NCBI RefSeq assembly: GCF_042685085.1
Contig: NZ_JBHUMM010000005.1
Span: 1 to 64,000 of the forward strand
DNA from: Marinicrinis sediminis
Lineage (GTDB): Bacteria > Bacillota > Bacilli > Paenibacillales > KCTC-33676
Direction of reading: 5' to 3'
DNA length: 64,000 bases
Position numbers and translations under genes: made by a program. Shown here in pieces: positions 33,200 through 41,739 of this stretch (the stretch's first letter is position 1; every line of letters begins with the position of its first letter). Below the pieces are notes generated by a model. That model was not told where the DNA came from and did no database searches. It saw only the letters and a list, made by a program, of their open reading frames with translations.

Positions 33200-35806
33200 T
33201 TAAAACTTTCCATAGAAAGCATTGCGGTACACATCAGCCAGCTCTGTGACAAGCGGCAATCTTGGGTTGGCCGTTGTACATTGATCCTCAAATGCACGGT
33301 CAGCCAGGTAATCGACTTTTCCTTCAAATTCTTTGGCATCGAATCCAAGATCCTGGAATTTCTCTTCAATACCCAGTGCCTTGTTCAGCTTGCGAATCGC
33401 ATCAATCAGGCTGTTAACCCCTTCTTCGGTTGTCTTGGCTGGAAGTCCAAGAACGCGAGCGATTTCGGCATAGCGCTTGTCGGCCACGAAATGGTCATAT
33501 TTCGGGAACGAAGCGAACTTCGTAGGCTTGGAAGAGTTATAGCGAATGACATGCGGCATCAGGATCGCGTTGGTGCGTCCATGTGCAGTATGGTATTCAG
33601 CTCCCCATTTATGCGCCAAGCTGTGGTTGATTCCGAGGAATGCATTGGCGAAGGCCATCCCCGCAATCGTGGAAGCATTATGCATTTTCTCACGGGACAA
33701 CGCGCTGCCTGTCTTGTAAGATTCTTCGAGATATTCGAATACGAGCTGGATGGCTTTCATCGCCAAACCGTCGGTGTAATCATTCGCCATGACGGAAACA
33801 TAAGCTTCAATGGCATGGGTCAATACGTCCATACCGGTATCAGCTACTGCACGCTGTGGCAAGCTCAATACGTAATCCGGATCGATGATTGCCACATCTG
33901 GTGTCAACTCATAGTCAGCCAGCGGATACTTGGTGTTTCCAACGGTTTTGTCTGTAATAACAGCGAAGGAAGTCACTTCGGAACCTGTACCGGAAGTCGT
34001 TGGAATCGCAACGAATTTCGCTTTTTGTCCGAGTCGCGGATATTTGTATACCCGTTTACGGATATCCAGGAACTTTTGCTTCAGGTCTTGGAAGTTGGTA
34101 TCCGGATATTCATAGAACAACCACATGGCTTTCGCAGCATCCATCGGAGATCCGCCACCAATGGTGATAATGCAATCCGGCTGGAACTGGCGCATCATTT
34201 CGGTTCCGCGTTCCACGGTCGTCACAGATGGATCCGGCTCTACATCGCTGAAGACTTCAATCGCAACTGGATTCTGACGCTTGCGCAGATAGTATTCGAC
34301 TCTCTCTACATAGCCCAGTTTTACCATCATCGGATCGGTTACGATCATGACACGAGTGATGTCCGGCATTTTGGCGAGATATTGGGTAGATCCTTTTTCA
34401 AAGTAGACTTTGTTCGGAATTTTGAACCATTGCATGTTCACTGTACGATACGCTACGCGTTTCACGTTAATGAGATTCACCGCCGTTACGTTGGATGTTG
34501 TGGAATTGTGACCATAAGAACCGCAGCCCAGTGTCAGGGAAGGCAAGTTCGTGTTGTAGATGTCACCAATTGCACCGTGCGTAGACGGGGAGTTAATGAT
34601 AATACGTCCAGTTTGCAGACGCTTGGAGAAGGCATCGATGACAGCCTGATCGTTGGAGTGGATAACCGAAGAGTGACCCATTCCGCCAAACTGTACGATT
34701 TCAGCGGCCCGCTCGATTCCCTGCTCTGCGGTCTTCACTTTATAGCAAGCCAGTACCGGGCTCAGTTTCTCTGCAGACAACGGGAATTTCTCACCCACGC
34801 CCTGCAATTCCGCAATTAGCACTTTTGTCGTTTCCGGAACCTTTACGCCAGCCATTTCTGCGATTTTATGCGCCGGCTGACCCACAATCACGCCATTGAC
34901 GGCACAGGAATCTTTCTTGATAACCAGACCGCTTACTTTTTCTGTTTCCTCTTTGTTCAGGAAGTAGCAGCCATGCTCTTGCAGCAATTTCTTCGCCTGA
35001 TTGTAAATTGGCTCTTCCAGAATGACTGCCTGCTCAGATGCACAGATCATCCCGTTGTCAAACGTTTTGGACAGTACCAGATCGGTTGTAGCCTGTTCAA
35101 TGTTGGCTGTCTTTTCAATGAAGCATGGTACGTTACCAGGACCAACACCGAGAGCCGGCTTACCTGTGCTGTATGCGGATTTCACCATGCCTGATCCACC
35201 TGTTGCCAGAACCAGTGCAGTATCGGCATGATTCATCAAGTATTGCGTCGCTTCCAGGGAAGGAACCTCTACCCATTGAATGATATGTTCTGGCGCTCCT
35301 GCTTTCACTGCTGCTTCATAAACCGTTTTTGCGGCTTCAGCGCTACATTTTTGAGCAGATGGATGGAAAGCAAAGATAATCGGGTTTCTTGTTTTTGCAG
35401 AGATCAGGGATTTAAACATCGTGGTCGATGTCGGGTTCGTTACCGGCGTTACCCCTGCAACGATCCCAACTGGCTCCGCAACCTGCTTGTAGTTCTCATA
35501 TGGATTGTCAGCAATGACGCCAACGGTTTTGTCATATTTAATGCTGTGGTAAATATATTCTGTAGCAAAGATGTTTTTGGTGATCTTGTCTTCATAAACG
35601 CCGCGACCCGTTTCGGTAACAGCCATTTTGGCCAGTTCCATGTGACGATCAAGACCTGCGAGCGCCATTTGTTTGACGATCTCGTCAACCTGCTCCTGAT
35701 CCAGCTTCATGAATTCTTCCAGGGCCTTCTTTGCATTATTCATCAACACATCGACTTGCTTCTGAGCTGTTTGTTGCTCGTTTGCTTTTTTCTCTGTCAC
35801 ATTCAT
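33200..35806 (-). CDS. adhE: Bifunctional acetaldehyde-CoA/alcohol dehydrogenase
   Basis: An 868-residue two-enzyme fusion that reduces acetyl-CoA to ethanol and regenerates NAD. Residues about 1-440 are the CoA-dependent aldehyde dehydrogenase (GVTPVTNPTSTTMFKSL, catalytic Cys in DNGMICASEQ). Residues about 455-868 are the iron alcohol dehydrogenase (GGGSPMDAAKAMW, TTSGTGSEVT, metal ligands in GINHSLAHKWGA and HGRTNA). AGGAGGCGGAGAAC precedes ATG. A perfect Rex-type palindrome lies about 140 bp upstream. It acts with PflB and PflA in mixed-acid fermentation. Confidence 0.96.
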   Translation of the reverse strand: MNVTEKKANEQQTAQKQVDVLMNNAKKALEEFMKLDQEQVDEIVKQMALAGLDRHMELAKMAVTETGRGVYEDKITKNIFATEYIYHSIKYDKTVGVIADNPYENYKQVAEPVGIVAGVTPVTNPTSTTMFKSLISAKTRNPIIFAFHPSAQKCSAEAAKTVYEAAVKAGAPEHIIQWVEVPSLEATQYLMNHADTALVLATGGSGMVKSAYSTGKPALGVGPGNVPCFIEKTANIEQATTDLVLSKTFDNGMICASEQAVILEEPIYNQAKKLLQEHGCYFLNKEETEKVSGLVIKKDSCAVNGVIVGQPAHKIAEMAGVKVPETTKVLIAELQGVGEKFPLSAEKLSPVLACYKVKTAEQGIERAAEIVQFGGMGHSSVIHSNDQAVIDAFSKRLQTGRIIINSPSTHGAIGDIYNTNLPSLTLGCGSYGHNSTTSNVTAVNLINVKRVAYRTVNMQWFKIPNKVYFEKGSTQYLAKMPDITRVMIVTDPMMVKLGYVERVEYYLRKRQNPVAIEVFSDVEPDPSVTTVERGTEMMRQFQPDCIITIGGGSPMDAAKAMWLFYEYPDTNFQDLKQKFLDIRKRVYKYPRLGQKAKFVAIPTTSGTGSEVTSFAVITDKTVGNTKYPLADYELTPDVAIIDPDYVLSLPQRAVADTGMDVLTHAIEAYVSVMANDYTDGLAMKAIQLVFEYLEESYKTGSALSREKMHNASTIAGMAFANAFLGINHSLAHKWGAEYHTAHGRTNAILMPHVIRYNSSKPTKFASFPKYDHFVADKRYAEIARVLGLPAKTTEEGVNSLIDAIRKLNKALGIEEKFQDLGFDAKEFEGKVDYLADRAFEDQCTTANPRLPLVTELADVYRNAFYGKF

Positions 35807-35946
35807 GTTCTCCGCCTCCTATTGGATAATCGAACGCTCACATCATGGTGCGTGTTCTTTATGACTCTATCTTAGTTTTTTTTCGATGGACTCACTATGA
35901 CAATTGTCACAACGCCTGAACGCAAACGCGTGATTGTGTGTCTTTT

Positions 35947-35964
35947 TTGTGAAAACTTTCACAA
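35947..35964. promoter_or_regulatory. Rex-type operator, also a perfect Fnr-type box, upstream of adhE
   Basis: TTGTGAAAACTTTCACAA fits the Rex consensus TTGTGAA-N4-TTCACAA exactly, and within it TGTGA-N6-TCACA fits the Bacillus Fnr box. It is 141-158 bp upstream of the adhE ATG. A second palindrome, TGACAATTGTCA, lies at 35898-35909. adhE is a classical Rex target in Gram-positive bacteria; which protein binds here is not shown. Confidence 0.7.
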
Positions 35965-36120
35965 AGTATGGGAGGTCTTTCCCTTACTGCTGCACCTTGA
36001 TCACGATTTGTCATTTCATTTTATGATATGAACATCCGAAACTTTGTTAATTGTAATCCTCCAGGCCGGGAAACACTGTGAGCTGACTCACATGAACTGA
36101 GAACGAAACGTGACGACTGG

Positions 36121-36149
36121 TAGACATCCGCTGATTTTGTCGATATAAT
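36121..36149 (+). promoter_or_regulatory. Promoter of the thiamine operon
   Basis: TAGACA (36121-36126) and TATAAT (36144-36149) with a 17-bp spacer. Transcription would start near 36156, about 35 nt before the TPP riboswitch. Confidence 0.7.
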
Positions 36150-36189
36150 GGTAACGAAATCTTCAAAAGGTGCATATCACCATATACGA

Positions 36190-36292
<103 letters not shown>

Positions 36293-36324
36293 TATTAATC
36301 ATGACTGTTTTCAAACACAATCGT

Positions 36325-36354
36325 GAGGCGCTTCCTGCGGGAGGCGTCTTTTTT
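36325..36354 (+). terminator. Expression-platform terminator of the TPP riboswitch
   Basis: GGCGCTTCC and GGGAGGCGTC pair with one bulge and one G-T pair, followed by six T. Placed between the aptamer and thiY, as expected for transcriptional control. Confidence 0.75.
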
Positions 36355-36431
36355 GTATGGTGATCTATGTGTTTTTCGTGTCAAGATTTTATGTATGCAT
36401 ACCTATATAGATAAAGGAGAGAATTCAACTA

Positions 36432-37544
36432 ATGAACATGATGACAAAACGATCCGGTATTCTAATGCTGATTGCGGTCCTGATGCTGTCCCTGCTCGCC
36501 GCATGCGGACAAGGCAACAACGAGAATGGAGAGGCAACCAATACGCAGTCTGAGAACCAGAACGAGGCCGCGGCTAATGGCCATAACGATGAAGAAAACA
36601 CTGACTCCGCCACAGATTCAAATGAGAAGAAAGAGAAACAAAAGGTAACCGTTGTCCTCGACTGGACACCGAATACGAATCATACCGGTCTCTATGTCGC
36701 GCAAGCGAATGAATATTATGAAGAAGCCGGACTCGAGGTTGAGATCATCCAGCCTGGCGATGCTGGTGCTGCGAATCTTGTAGCGGCCGGTCAGGCAGAT
36801 TTCGGTGTCAGCTACCAGGAGGAAGTCACCTATGCACGGACAGGAAGCGAGCTGCCAATCGTATCGATTGCCGCTGTTATTCAGCACAACACTTCCGGCT
36901 TTGCCGCTCCGGTAGAGAAAAATATCAAATCACCAAAAGACTTTGAAGGCAAAACCTACGGAGGCTGGGGCAGTCCAGTTGAAGAACAGGTAATGGATTC
37001 CCTCATGCGCACAGAAGGTGCGGATGTAAGCAAGGTAGATTTCATTTCACTTGGCGACAGCGACTTTTTCGCTGCCACGGAGCGCGATATTGATTTTGCA
37101 TGGATTTTCTATGCTTGGACGGGCATTGAGGCCGAACTTCGCGGCAAATCCATTGACATGATTTATTTGCAGGACTATGCAGAAGAACTGGATTATTATA
37201 CGCCAGTGCTGATCACCAACGAAAATCTCATTGCCGAGCAACCTGAACTGGTCCAATCTTTCATGAACGCAACAACCGAAGGCTATGAGTTCGCCATGCG
37301 TGAACCGGACAAAGCCGCTGAGATTCTGATTGAAGCTGAACCTGAGCTGAACGCAGAGCTTGTCAAAGCCAGTCAAGAGTGGCTCGCAGATCAATACCAG
37401 GCGGACGCACCGCGCTGGGGTGAACAGAAAGAATCCGTTTGGAACAACTATACTCAGTGGATGCTAGACAATGAACTGCTGGAAAAGCCGATGGATATCA
37501 GCAAAGCGTATACCAACGACTTTTTGCCTGCACAGGGTGAATAA
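36432..37544 (+). CDS. thiY: Thiamine-precursor (pyrimidine) binding lipoprotein, ThiY-like
   Basis: A 370-residue ABC substrate-binding lipoprotein with lipobox LLAAC (Cys about residue 18), an acidic/Asn linker to about residue 70, and an NMT1/THI5-like fold (VVLDWTPNTNHTGLYVA is the family hallmark). ThiY-type proteins bind a formylamino-pyrimidine from thiamine breakdown. It is first in the operon after a TPP riboswitch, followed by a thiamine-binding-type protein, permease and ATPase. Ligand assignment rests on family and context. Confidence 0.9.
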   Translation: MNMMTKRSGILMLIAVLMLSLLAACGQGNNENGEATNTQSENQNEAAANGHNDEENTDSATDSNEKKEKQKVTVVLDWTPNTNHTGLYVAQANEYYEEAGLEVEIIQPGDAGAANLVAAGQADFGVSYQEEVTYARTGSELPIVSIAAVIQHNTSGFAAPVEKNIKSPKDFEGKTYGGWGSPVEEQVMDSLMRTEGADVSKVDFISLGDSDFFAATERDIDFAWIFYAWTGIEAELRGKSIDMIYLQDYAEELDYYTPVLITNENLIAEQPELVQSFMNATTEGYEFAMREPDKAAEILIEAEPELNAELVKASQEWLADQYQADAPRWGEQKESVWNNYTQWMLDNELLEKPMDISKAYTNDFLPAQGE

Positions 37545-37562
37545 CGAGAGGAGCATGTCACC

Positions 37563-37853
37563 ATGGCTAACGCACTTGTAAGTATTCAGATTATCCCGAA
37601 AACGAAGGATGGCGAGGATGTCATCCCCTATGTAGACAGAGCGATCGAAATCATCCATCAGTCCGGTATTAAATATGAAGTCCACCCGCTGGAAACGACG
37701 ATGGAAGGTGAGCTTTCAGATTGTATGAACATTATCCAGCGCATGAACGAAGCGATGATTGAAATGGGATCGCCGAACGTGATTTCCCAGGTCAAGATTT
37801 ATTACAATCCTGAAGGAGCATCCATGGATGTGCTGACGGAGAAATATCGATGA
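37563..37853 (+). CDS. Thiamine-binding protein of the MTH1187/YkoF type
   Basis: A 96-residue cytoplasmic protein of the small ferredoxin-like family (DUF77, MTH1187/YkoF-like): NALVSIQIIPK, YVDRAIEIIHQSGIKYEV, then EGELSDCMNIIQRMNEAM. Relatives bind thiamine or related pyrimidines. Its stop overlaps the permease start by ATGA. GAGAGGAG lies upstream of ATG. It may pass on or sense the imported pyrimidine; inferred from the operon. Confidence 0.82.
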   Translation: MANALVSIQIIPKTKDGEDVIPYVDRAIEIIHQSGIKYEVHPLETTMEGELSDCMNIIQRMNEAMIEMGSPNVISQVKIYYNPEGASMDVLTEKYR

Positions 37854-38635
37854 AGAAATGGAAAAAGGGATTGCAAAAAGGATGGCCAGCATGCACAGCG
37901 GCCATCCTTCTCCTTATGTGCTGGGAATGGGGCATTCGGCTCGACTGGATTTCTGTTCCTTCCTATATACTGCCTATGCCCAGTGAAATCGGGGTCACAT
38001 TTGTTCAGGATTTTGGCACGCTCATGGAGAAGACAGGAAACACTGTGAAGCGGGTGCTGATCGGGTTTGCCATTGGCTCAGGGATCGGCATCACGACCGC
38101 GGTGCTGATGCATCTGATTCCGTTTACCCATCGGCTGCTATACCCGTACCTGATTGTATCGCAGAATATTCCCATCATCGCGCTGGCCCCGCTGCTGGCC
38201 ATCTGGTTCGGATTCAATCAGGCACCCCATCTCATTATTATTACGCTGGTCTGTTTTTTTCCGGTCGCGATTTCCGGCCTGAGCGGATTTGCCCAAACGG
38301 ATCGCATGATGCTGTCGTATATGCGCATGTCTGGCGCCAGTCGCTGGCAATTCTTCACCAAGCTCGAATTCCCATACGGTCTGCCCAGTCTCTTCTCCGG
38401 ACTTAAAATCTCTTCTACGTACAGTGTAATGGGCGCCGTATTTGCTGAATGGTCTGCAGCAGGCAGACAGCAGGGAATCGCCGCCTACATGAAAATCTCC
38501 CAGTCGGGCTTTCAGGTCGATCGTGTGTTTGTCTGTTTCTTCATTATTGTATTGCTCAGCCTGCTGATGATTAGCCTGATCAAGGGAATCGAAGCGGTCA
38601 CGCTGAAATGGAAGCATTCTGAGCCGAATGTATAG
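37850..38635 (+). CDS. thiX: ABC transporter permease for a thiamine precursor, ThiX-like
   Basis: A 261-residue inner-membrane permease of the SsuC/TauC/ThiX type with about six membrane segments, e.g. ACTAAILLLMCWEWGI and LIIITLVCFFPVAISGL. The EAA loop that meets the ATPase lies around MRMSGASRWQFFTKLEFPYG. It is coupled to the preceding gene by a 4-nt overlap and is followed after 38 nt by the ATPase gene. Confidence 0.9.
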   Translation: MKKWKKGLQKGWPACTAAILLLMCWEWGIRLDWISVPSYILPMPSEIGVTFVQDFGTLMEKTGNTVKRVLIGFAIGSGIGITTAVLMHLIPFTHRLLYPYLIVSQNIPIIALAPLLAIWFGFNQAPHLIIITLVCFFPVAISGLSGFAQTDRMMLSYMRMSGASRWQFFTKLEFPYGLPSLFSGLKISSTYSVMGAVFAEWSAAGRQQGIAAYMKISQSGFQVDRVFVCFFIIVLLSLLMISLIKGIEAVTLKWKHSEPNV

Positions 38636-38673
38636 CCTCTTCGTCCGACGACTTATAAAGGAAGTGAACTCCG

Positions 38674-39456
38674 ATGACTGAATCTGACTCCCATGCCCTC
38701 TTACGCATCGGGCAGCTCTCCCATCAATTTCAAATGGATCGGGAAAACACACCTGTACTGCAAGACATTCAACTTCACATTCAGAAGGGTGAATTCATTA
38801 CCCTGCTCGGTCCTTCCGGCTGCGGAAAAAGTACGCTCTTTCAAATCATCGGCGGATTGATTCGTCCCGTCACGGGCGAGGTAATGATTCAAGGAGAGGC
38901 CTCCACTGGCAAGAGCGGTCATATCAGCTATATGCCTCAGCAGCCCGCTTTGCTGCCCTGGCGATCGGTGCTGGACAATGTACTGCTTGCGGCAGAAATT
39001 TCTGGTACAGCCGGCAGTGAGGCGCGTTCGCGAGCCAGTGAATGGCTGAAACAGGCCGGACTCGCCGAATATGAGCAGCACTATCCCCATCAACTCTCCG
39101 GTGGAATGCAACAGCGGGTTGCCTTTGTCAGAGCCTTGATGAGCCCGCAGGAATTGATGCTGCTGGACGAACCGTTCTCCGCGCTTGACGCGATGACCCG
39201 TCAGGAGATGCAGCAATGGCTGATCCGTATCTGGGAAGTCCATCGCAGAACGATACTCTTCATTACTCACAGTATAGATGAAGCCCTGTTTCTCTCTGAT
39301 CGTATCTATGTCATGTCAGCAAGACCTGGCCGAATCATCGAAGAGCTGAAGGTGCCTTTCTCCAGACCGAGAACCGACGAACTGGTTCTGGACCCTGATT
39401 TTGCTGCCCACAAACATCGTCTCTATCAACGCCTGAAAGGAGAACCGACCGCATGA
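38674..39456 (+). CDS. thiZ: ABC transporter ATP-binding protein, ThiZ-like
   Basis: A 260-residue ATPase with Walker A GPSGCGKST, signature LSGGMQQR, Walker B LMLLDEPFSALD and the switch His in FITHSIDEA. It would energise uptake through ThiX with ThiY as the binding protein. AAAGGAAGTG precedes ATG. Its stop overlaps the start of the TatD-family gene by ATGA. Confidence 0.92.
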   Translation: MTESDSHALLRIGQLSHQFQMDRENTPVLQDIQLHIQKGEFITLLGPSGCGKSTLFQIIGGLIRPVTGEVMIQGEASTGKSGHISYMPQQPALLPWRSVLDNVLLAAEISGTAGSEARSRASEWLKQAGLAEYEQHYPHQLSGGMQQRVAFVRALMSPQELMLLDEPFSALDAMTRQEMQQWLIRIWEVHRRTILFITHSIDEALFLSDRIYVMSARPGRIIEELKVPFSRPRTDELVLDPDFAAHKHRLYQRLKGEPTA

Positions 39457-40295
39457 AAGCCAAAGTCATTGACAGCCACGTCCATCTGGATATGTACACA
39501 GATGATGAACTCGACCGCATCCTGAAAGAAGGCAAAGCAGAACAGGTGGATGCCTGGATCACGGTCTCCAAGGATATGGAAAGCTGCAAACGCAATCTTG
39601 CGATTGCACAGGCTCACCCTGATCTCGTTTTTCCGTGCTTTGGGCTGCATCCCGAGCAGTCGCTTCCTGGCGACGAGGCGCAGTCGGACCTGCTGCAATG
39701 GATGCGTGAGCATCAGCATGTCGCAGCCGCCATCGGAGAGGTAGGCCTTCCCTACTTTCTTCGCATGGAGAAGCAGGGCCGGGGAGAAGCCTTTAGCGAA
39801 GAGCCCTATCTGGAATGGCTGGAAGCGTGTATCCGTCTGGCCGCTGAATGCCAGCTGCCACTGGCGCTGCATGCCGTATACGAAGATGCTGACCAAGTCT
39901 GTGACCTGCTGGAGAAGCACTCCATTCAGCGTGCACATTTTCACTGGTACAAGGGCAGTAAGAAAACGACGGAACGCATGCTGCAAAATGGCTATATGAT
40001 CTCCTTCAATCCGGAGGTTTGCTATGAAGACAGCGCAGCAAGCAGTGTTCGGGCCTATTCGCCGGATCACCTCATGCTGGAGACGGATGGTCCATGGCCT
40101 TTTGAACAAGCTTTCGCGGGACATATGACGGCTCCCTGGATGCTTCATGCAGCCATAGATACCGGAGCAGAAATACTAGGCATGCACAAGCAAGAATTGT
40201 ACAAAAAACTGCATTTCAACACACGTCAATTTTACTTGTCATCGCGATCAAAGTGGATGACATCGACACGGTCTTGTGATAACATGTTGCCATAG
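39453..40295 (+). CDS. TatD-family metal-dependent hydrolase in the thiamine operon
   Basis: A 280-residue amidohydrolase-fold protein. The metal motifs are DSHVHLD, GEVGLP, LALHAVYEDA, HFHWYKGS and LETDGPWPF. Housekeeping TatD/YcfH proteins act as DNases, but this copy is translationally coupled to thiZ and under the TPP riboswitch. It could therefore hydrolyse the imported formylamino-pyrimidine or a similar amide; this is an inference. The last about 20 residues are Ser/Lys-rich, and a c-di-GMP riboswitch begins within 25 nt of the stop. Confidence 0.8.
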   Translation: MKAKVIDSHVHLDMYTDDELDRILKEGKAEQVDAWITVSKDMESCKRNLAIAQAHPDLVFPCFGLHPEQSLPGDEAQSDLLQWMREHQHVAAAIGEVGLPYFLRMEKQGRGEAFSEEPYLEWLEACIRLAAECQLPLALHAVYEDADQVCDLLEKHSIQRAHFHWYKGSKKTTERMLQNGYMISFNPEVCYEDSAASSVRAYSPDHLMLETDGPWPFEQAFAGHMTAPWMLHAAIDTGAEILGMHKQELYKKLHFNTRQFYLSSRSKWMTSTRSCDNMLP

Positions 40296-40317
40296 TGCAA
40301 CACCCAATTTGTTCTAT

Positions 40318-40412
40318 ACTTGGGAAAGGCAAATCCTTCGAAAGATGGAGACGCAAAGCCACGGGTCTAATACGAGCACATTCCTTCGTAATGATCGCCG
40401 GGTTGCCTCGCC
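40318..40412 (+). ncRNA. Cyclic di-GMP-I riboswitch (GEMM-I)
   Basis: The conserved GEMM-I blocks are in order: AAAGGCAAA, the TTCGAAAGA tetraloop hairpin, GGAGACGCAAAGCC, GGGTCTAA, a variable P3 arm and ATCGCCGGGTTGCC. TATACT at 40315-40320 could be a -10 box overlapping its 5' end. The expression platform between 40413 and 40510 shows no clear terminator, so the switch may act on translation or on an unseen structure. Confidence 0.9.
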
Positions 40413-40510
40413 GAACTTGACATCATCTTATACCTTCATCATTGTTGTGTGCGCTTTGCATCCAAACCTTGAGCTACACCTTAAAAATCGTGAAAAAGGA
40501 GTATGCAGCA

Positions 40511-40756
40511 ATGAGCAAGAAGCAAGTATCGTTGTCAAATGAGGAAGTTCTATCCTGTATCCATGCATGCAGTTATTGTGTGGGCATCCATAAGGAACAC
40601 AAGCAGACGCCCATCCAGTGCACCAAATACTCAGGCTCCCAATTTCCGATCTATGTCAATGTGAAGACCTGCTTCACCTGCTCGGAATTTGAATGGGTCA
40701 TCGAACAGGTACGCACTGCTCCTGCATGTCCTTCGCTCCAGAAGGAAACCGGATAG
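40511..40756 (+). CDS. Small seven-cysteine protein under c-di-GMP riboswitch control
   Basis: An 81-residue soluble protein. Cys16, Cys20 and Cys23 form Cys-x3-Cys-x2-Cys, Cys37 stands alone, Cys54 and Cys57 form Cys-x2-Cys, and Cys73 follows. His30 and nearby residues could join in metal binding. It has no signal peptide or membrane segment. ATG 40511 has AAGGAG about 10 nt upstream. It follows the c-di-GMP-I riboswitch by about 100 nt and nothing else lies between, so it is the direct target. I do not recognise a named family; a zinc or iron-sulphur protein is likely. Confidence 0.75.
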   Translation: MSKKQVSLSNEEVLSCIHACSYCVGIHKEHKQTPIQCTKYSGSQFPIYVNVKTCFTCSEFEWVIEQVRTAPACPSLQKETG

Positions 40757-40862
40757 CCCGATATGAGCAGGCTTGCCTTACCAGGCGTTATTGTGTTTTT
40801 CAGGCATCTGTGGCAAGATAAGCGAATAGAACTTTCTTTCAAGCCAGGAGTGAATATGAGGC

Positions 40863-41648
40863 ATGAAACCCGTGTTTAAGCTATTGACCGAGCTATCCTC
40901 TCGCAAATGGATCTCGCAATTGACCGGCAAATTCGCCAAATCCAGCTTTAGCAAACGCCTGATTCCGCGATTTGCTAAAAGCTACGGCATCAACATCGAG
41001 GAAGCGGAAAAATCCATGGATCAATATGCCAGTTTAAACGACTTCTTCACCAGACGCCTCAAGCCAGGCAGCCGTCCGATCCACCCCGATCCAGCATCGC
41101 TGATCAGTCCGGTGGATGCGATCGTCACTGGCAAAGGAGTCATCCAGGAGGGTCAACTGTTCAACATTAAGGGACAGGATTATGACCTGGAGGAGCTTCT
41201 TAACCATTCCCCGCGCATGATCAATTACATTCACGGCTATTTTTACGTCTTATATTTAAGTCCAACCGACTACCACCGCATTCATGCGCCTGTCGAAGGG
41301 ACCATCCTTGAAAAAGACCGAATTAAAGGTAAAGTCTATCCGGTACATGATTTCAGTCTGACCCACATGAACAAGGTTCTCAGTCGAAACGAGAGGGTCG
41401 TTACCTACATGCAGCATGCCTGCGGAGAGGTAGCCGTCGTCAAGGTGGGCGCTCTGAATGTGGCAAGTATTCAATATACCGATCATTTGCAGCCTCAGGT
41501 TGAACGAGGCGGTGAGCTGGCTTATTTCGAATTCGGCTCCACCGTCGTCTTGTTGACAGAAAACGGCACGCTACAGCCCGATGACAATATCCAGGTTGGC
41601 GACAAGGTGAAGCTGGGAACCCATTTGGGCACCCTGCATGCCAAATAA
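40863..41648 (+). CDS. psd: Phosphatidylserine decarboxylase
   Basis: A 261-residue proenzyme that decarboxylates phosphatidylserine to phosphatidylethanolamine at the membrane. The self-cleavage site is FEFGSTVVLL, where the Ser becomes the pyruvoyl group. Other family parts seen are SLNDFFTRRLKPGSRP, SPVDAIV and YLSPTDYHRIHAPVEG. Length is normal for the short bacterial form. The AGGAG box lies about 12 nt before ATG. No phosphatidylserine synthase gene lies beside it. Confidence 0.94.
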   Translation: MKPVFKLLTELSSRKWISQLTGKFAKSSFSKRLIPRFAKSYGINIEEAEKSMDQYASLNDFFTRRLKPGSRPIHPDPASLISPVDAIVTGKGVIQEGQLFNIKGQDYDLEELLNHSPRMINYIHGYFYVLYLSPTDYHRIHAPVEGTILEKDRIKGKVYPVHDFSLTHMNKVLSRNERVVTYMQHACGEVAVVKVGALNVASIQYTDHLQPQVERGGELAYFEFGSTVVLLTENGTLQPDDNIQVGDKVKLGTHLGTLHAK

Positions 41649-41739
41649 GGGATTTGTGATTTGGCTGTTTTCATCATAGTGAAGACACCGAATACCCTGC
41701 AAGGATGAATGACAGAATCTTTCTGGAAGGATGAATCGA

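Noticed and set aside
33281..34819. 512-codon open frame on the plus strand opposite adhE
   Set aside because: It lies fully inside adhE, has no ribosome box and its product resembles no protein; it is a by-product of adhE codon use.
35869..35903. TTGTCA...TAAGAT as the adhE promoter
   Set aside because: The hexamers are 23 bp apart, too far for a normal promoter; the true start is left open.
40413..40510. Intrinsic terminator as expression platform of the c-di-GMP riboswitch
   Set aside because: No GC-rich stem with a T-run could be found between the aptamer and the ribosome box.
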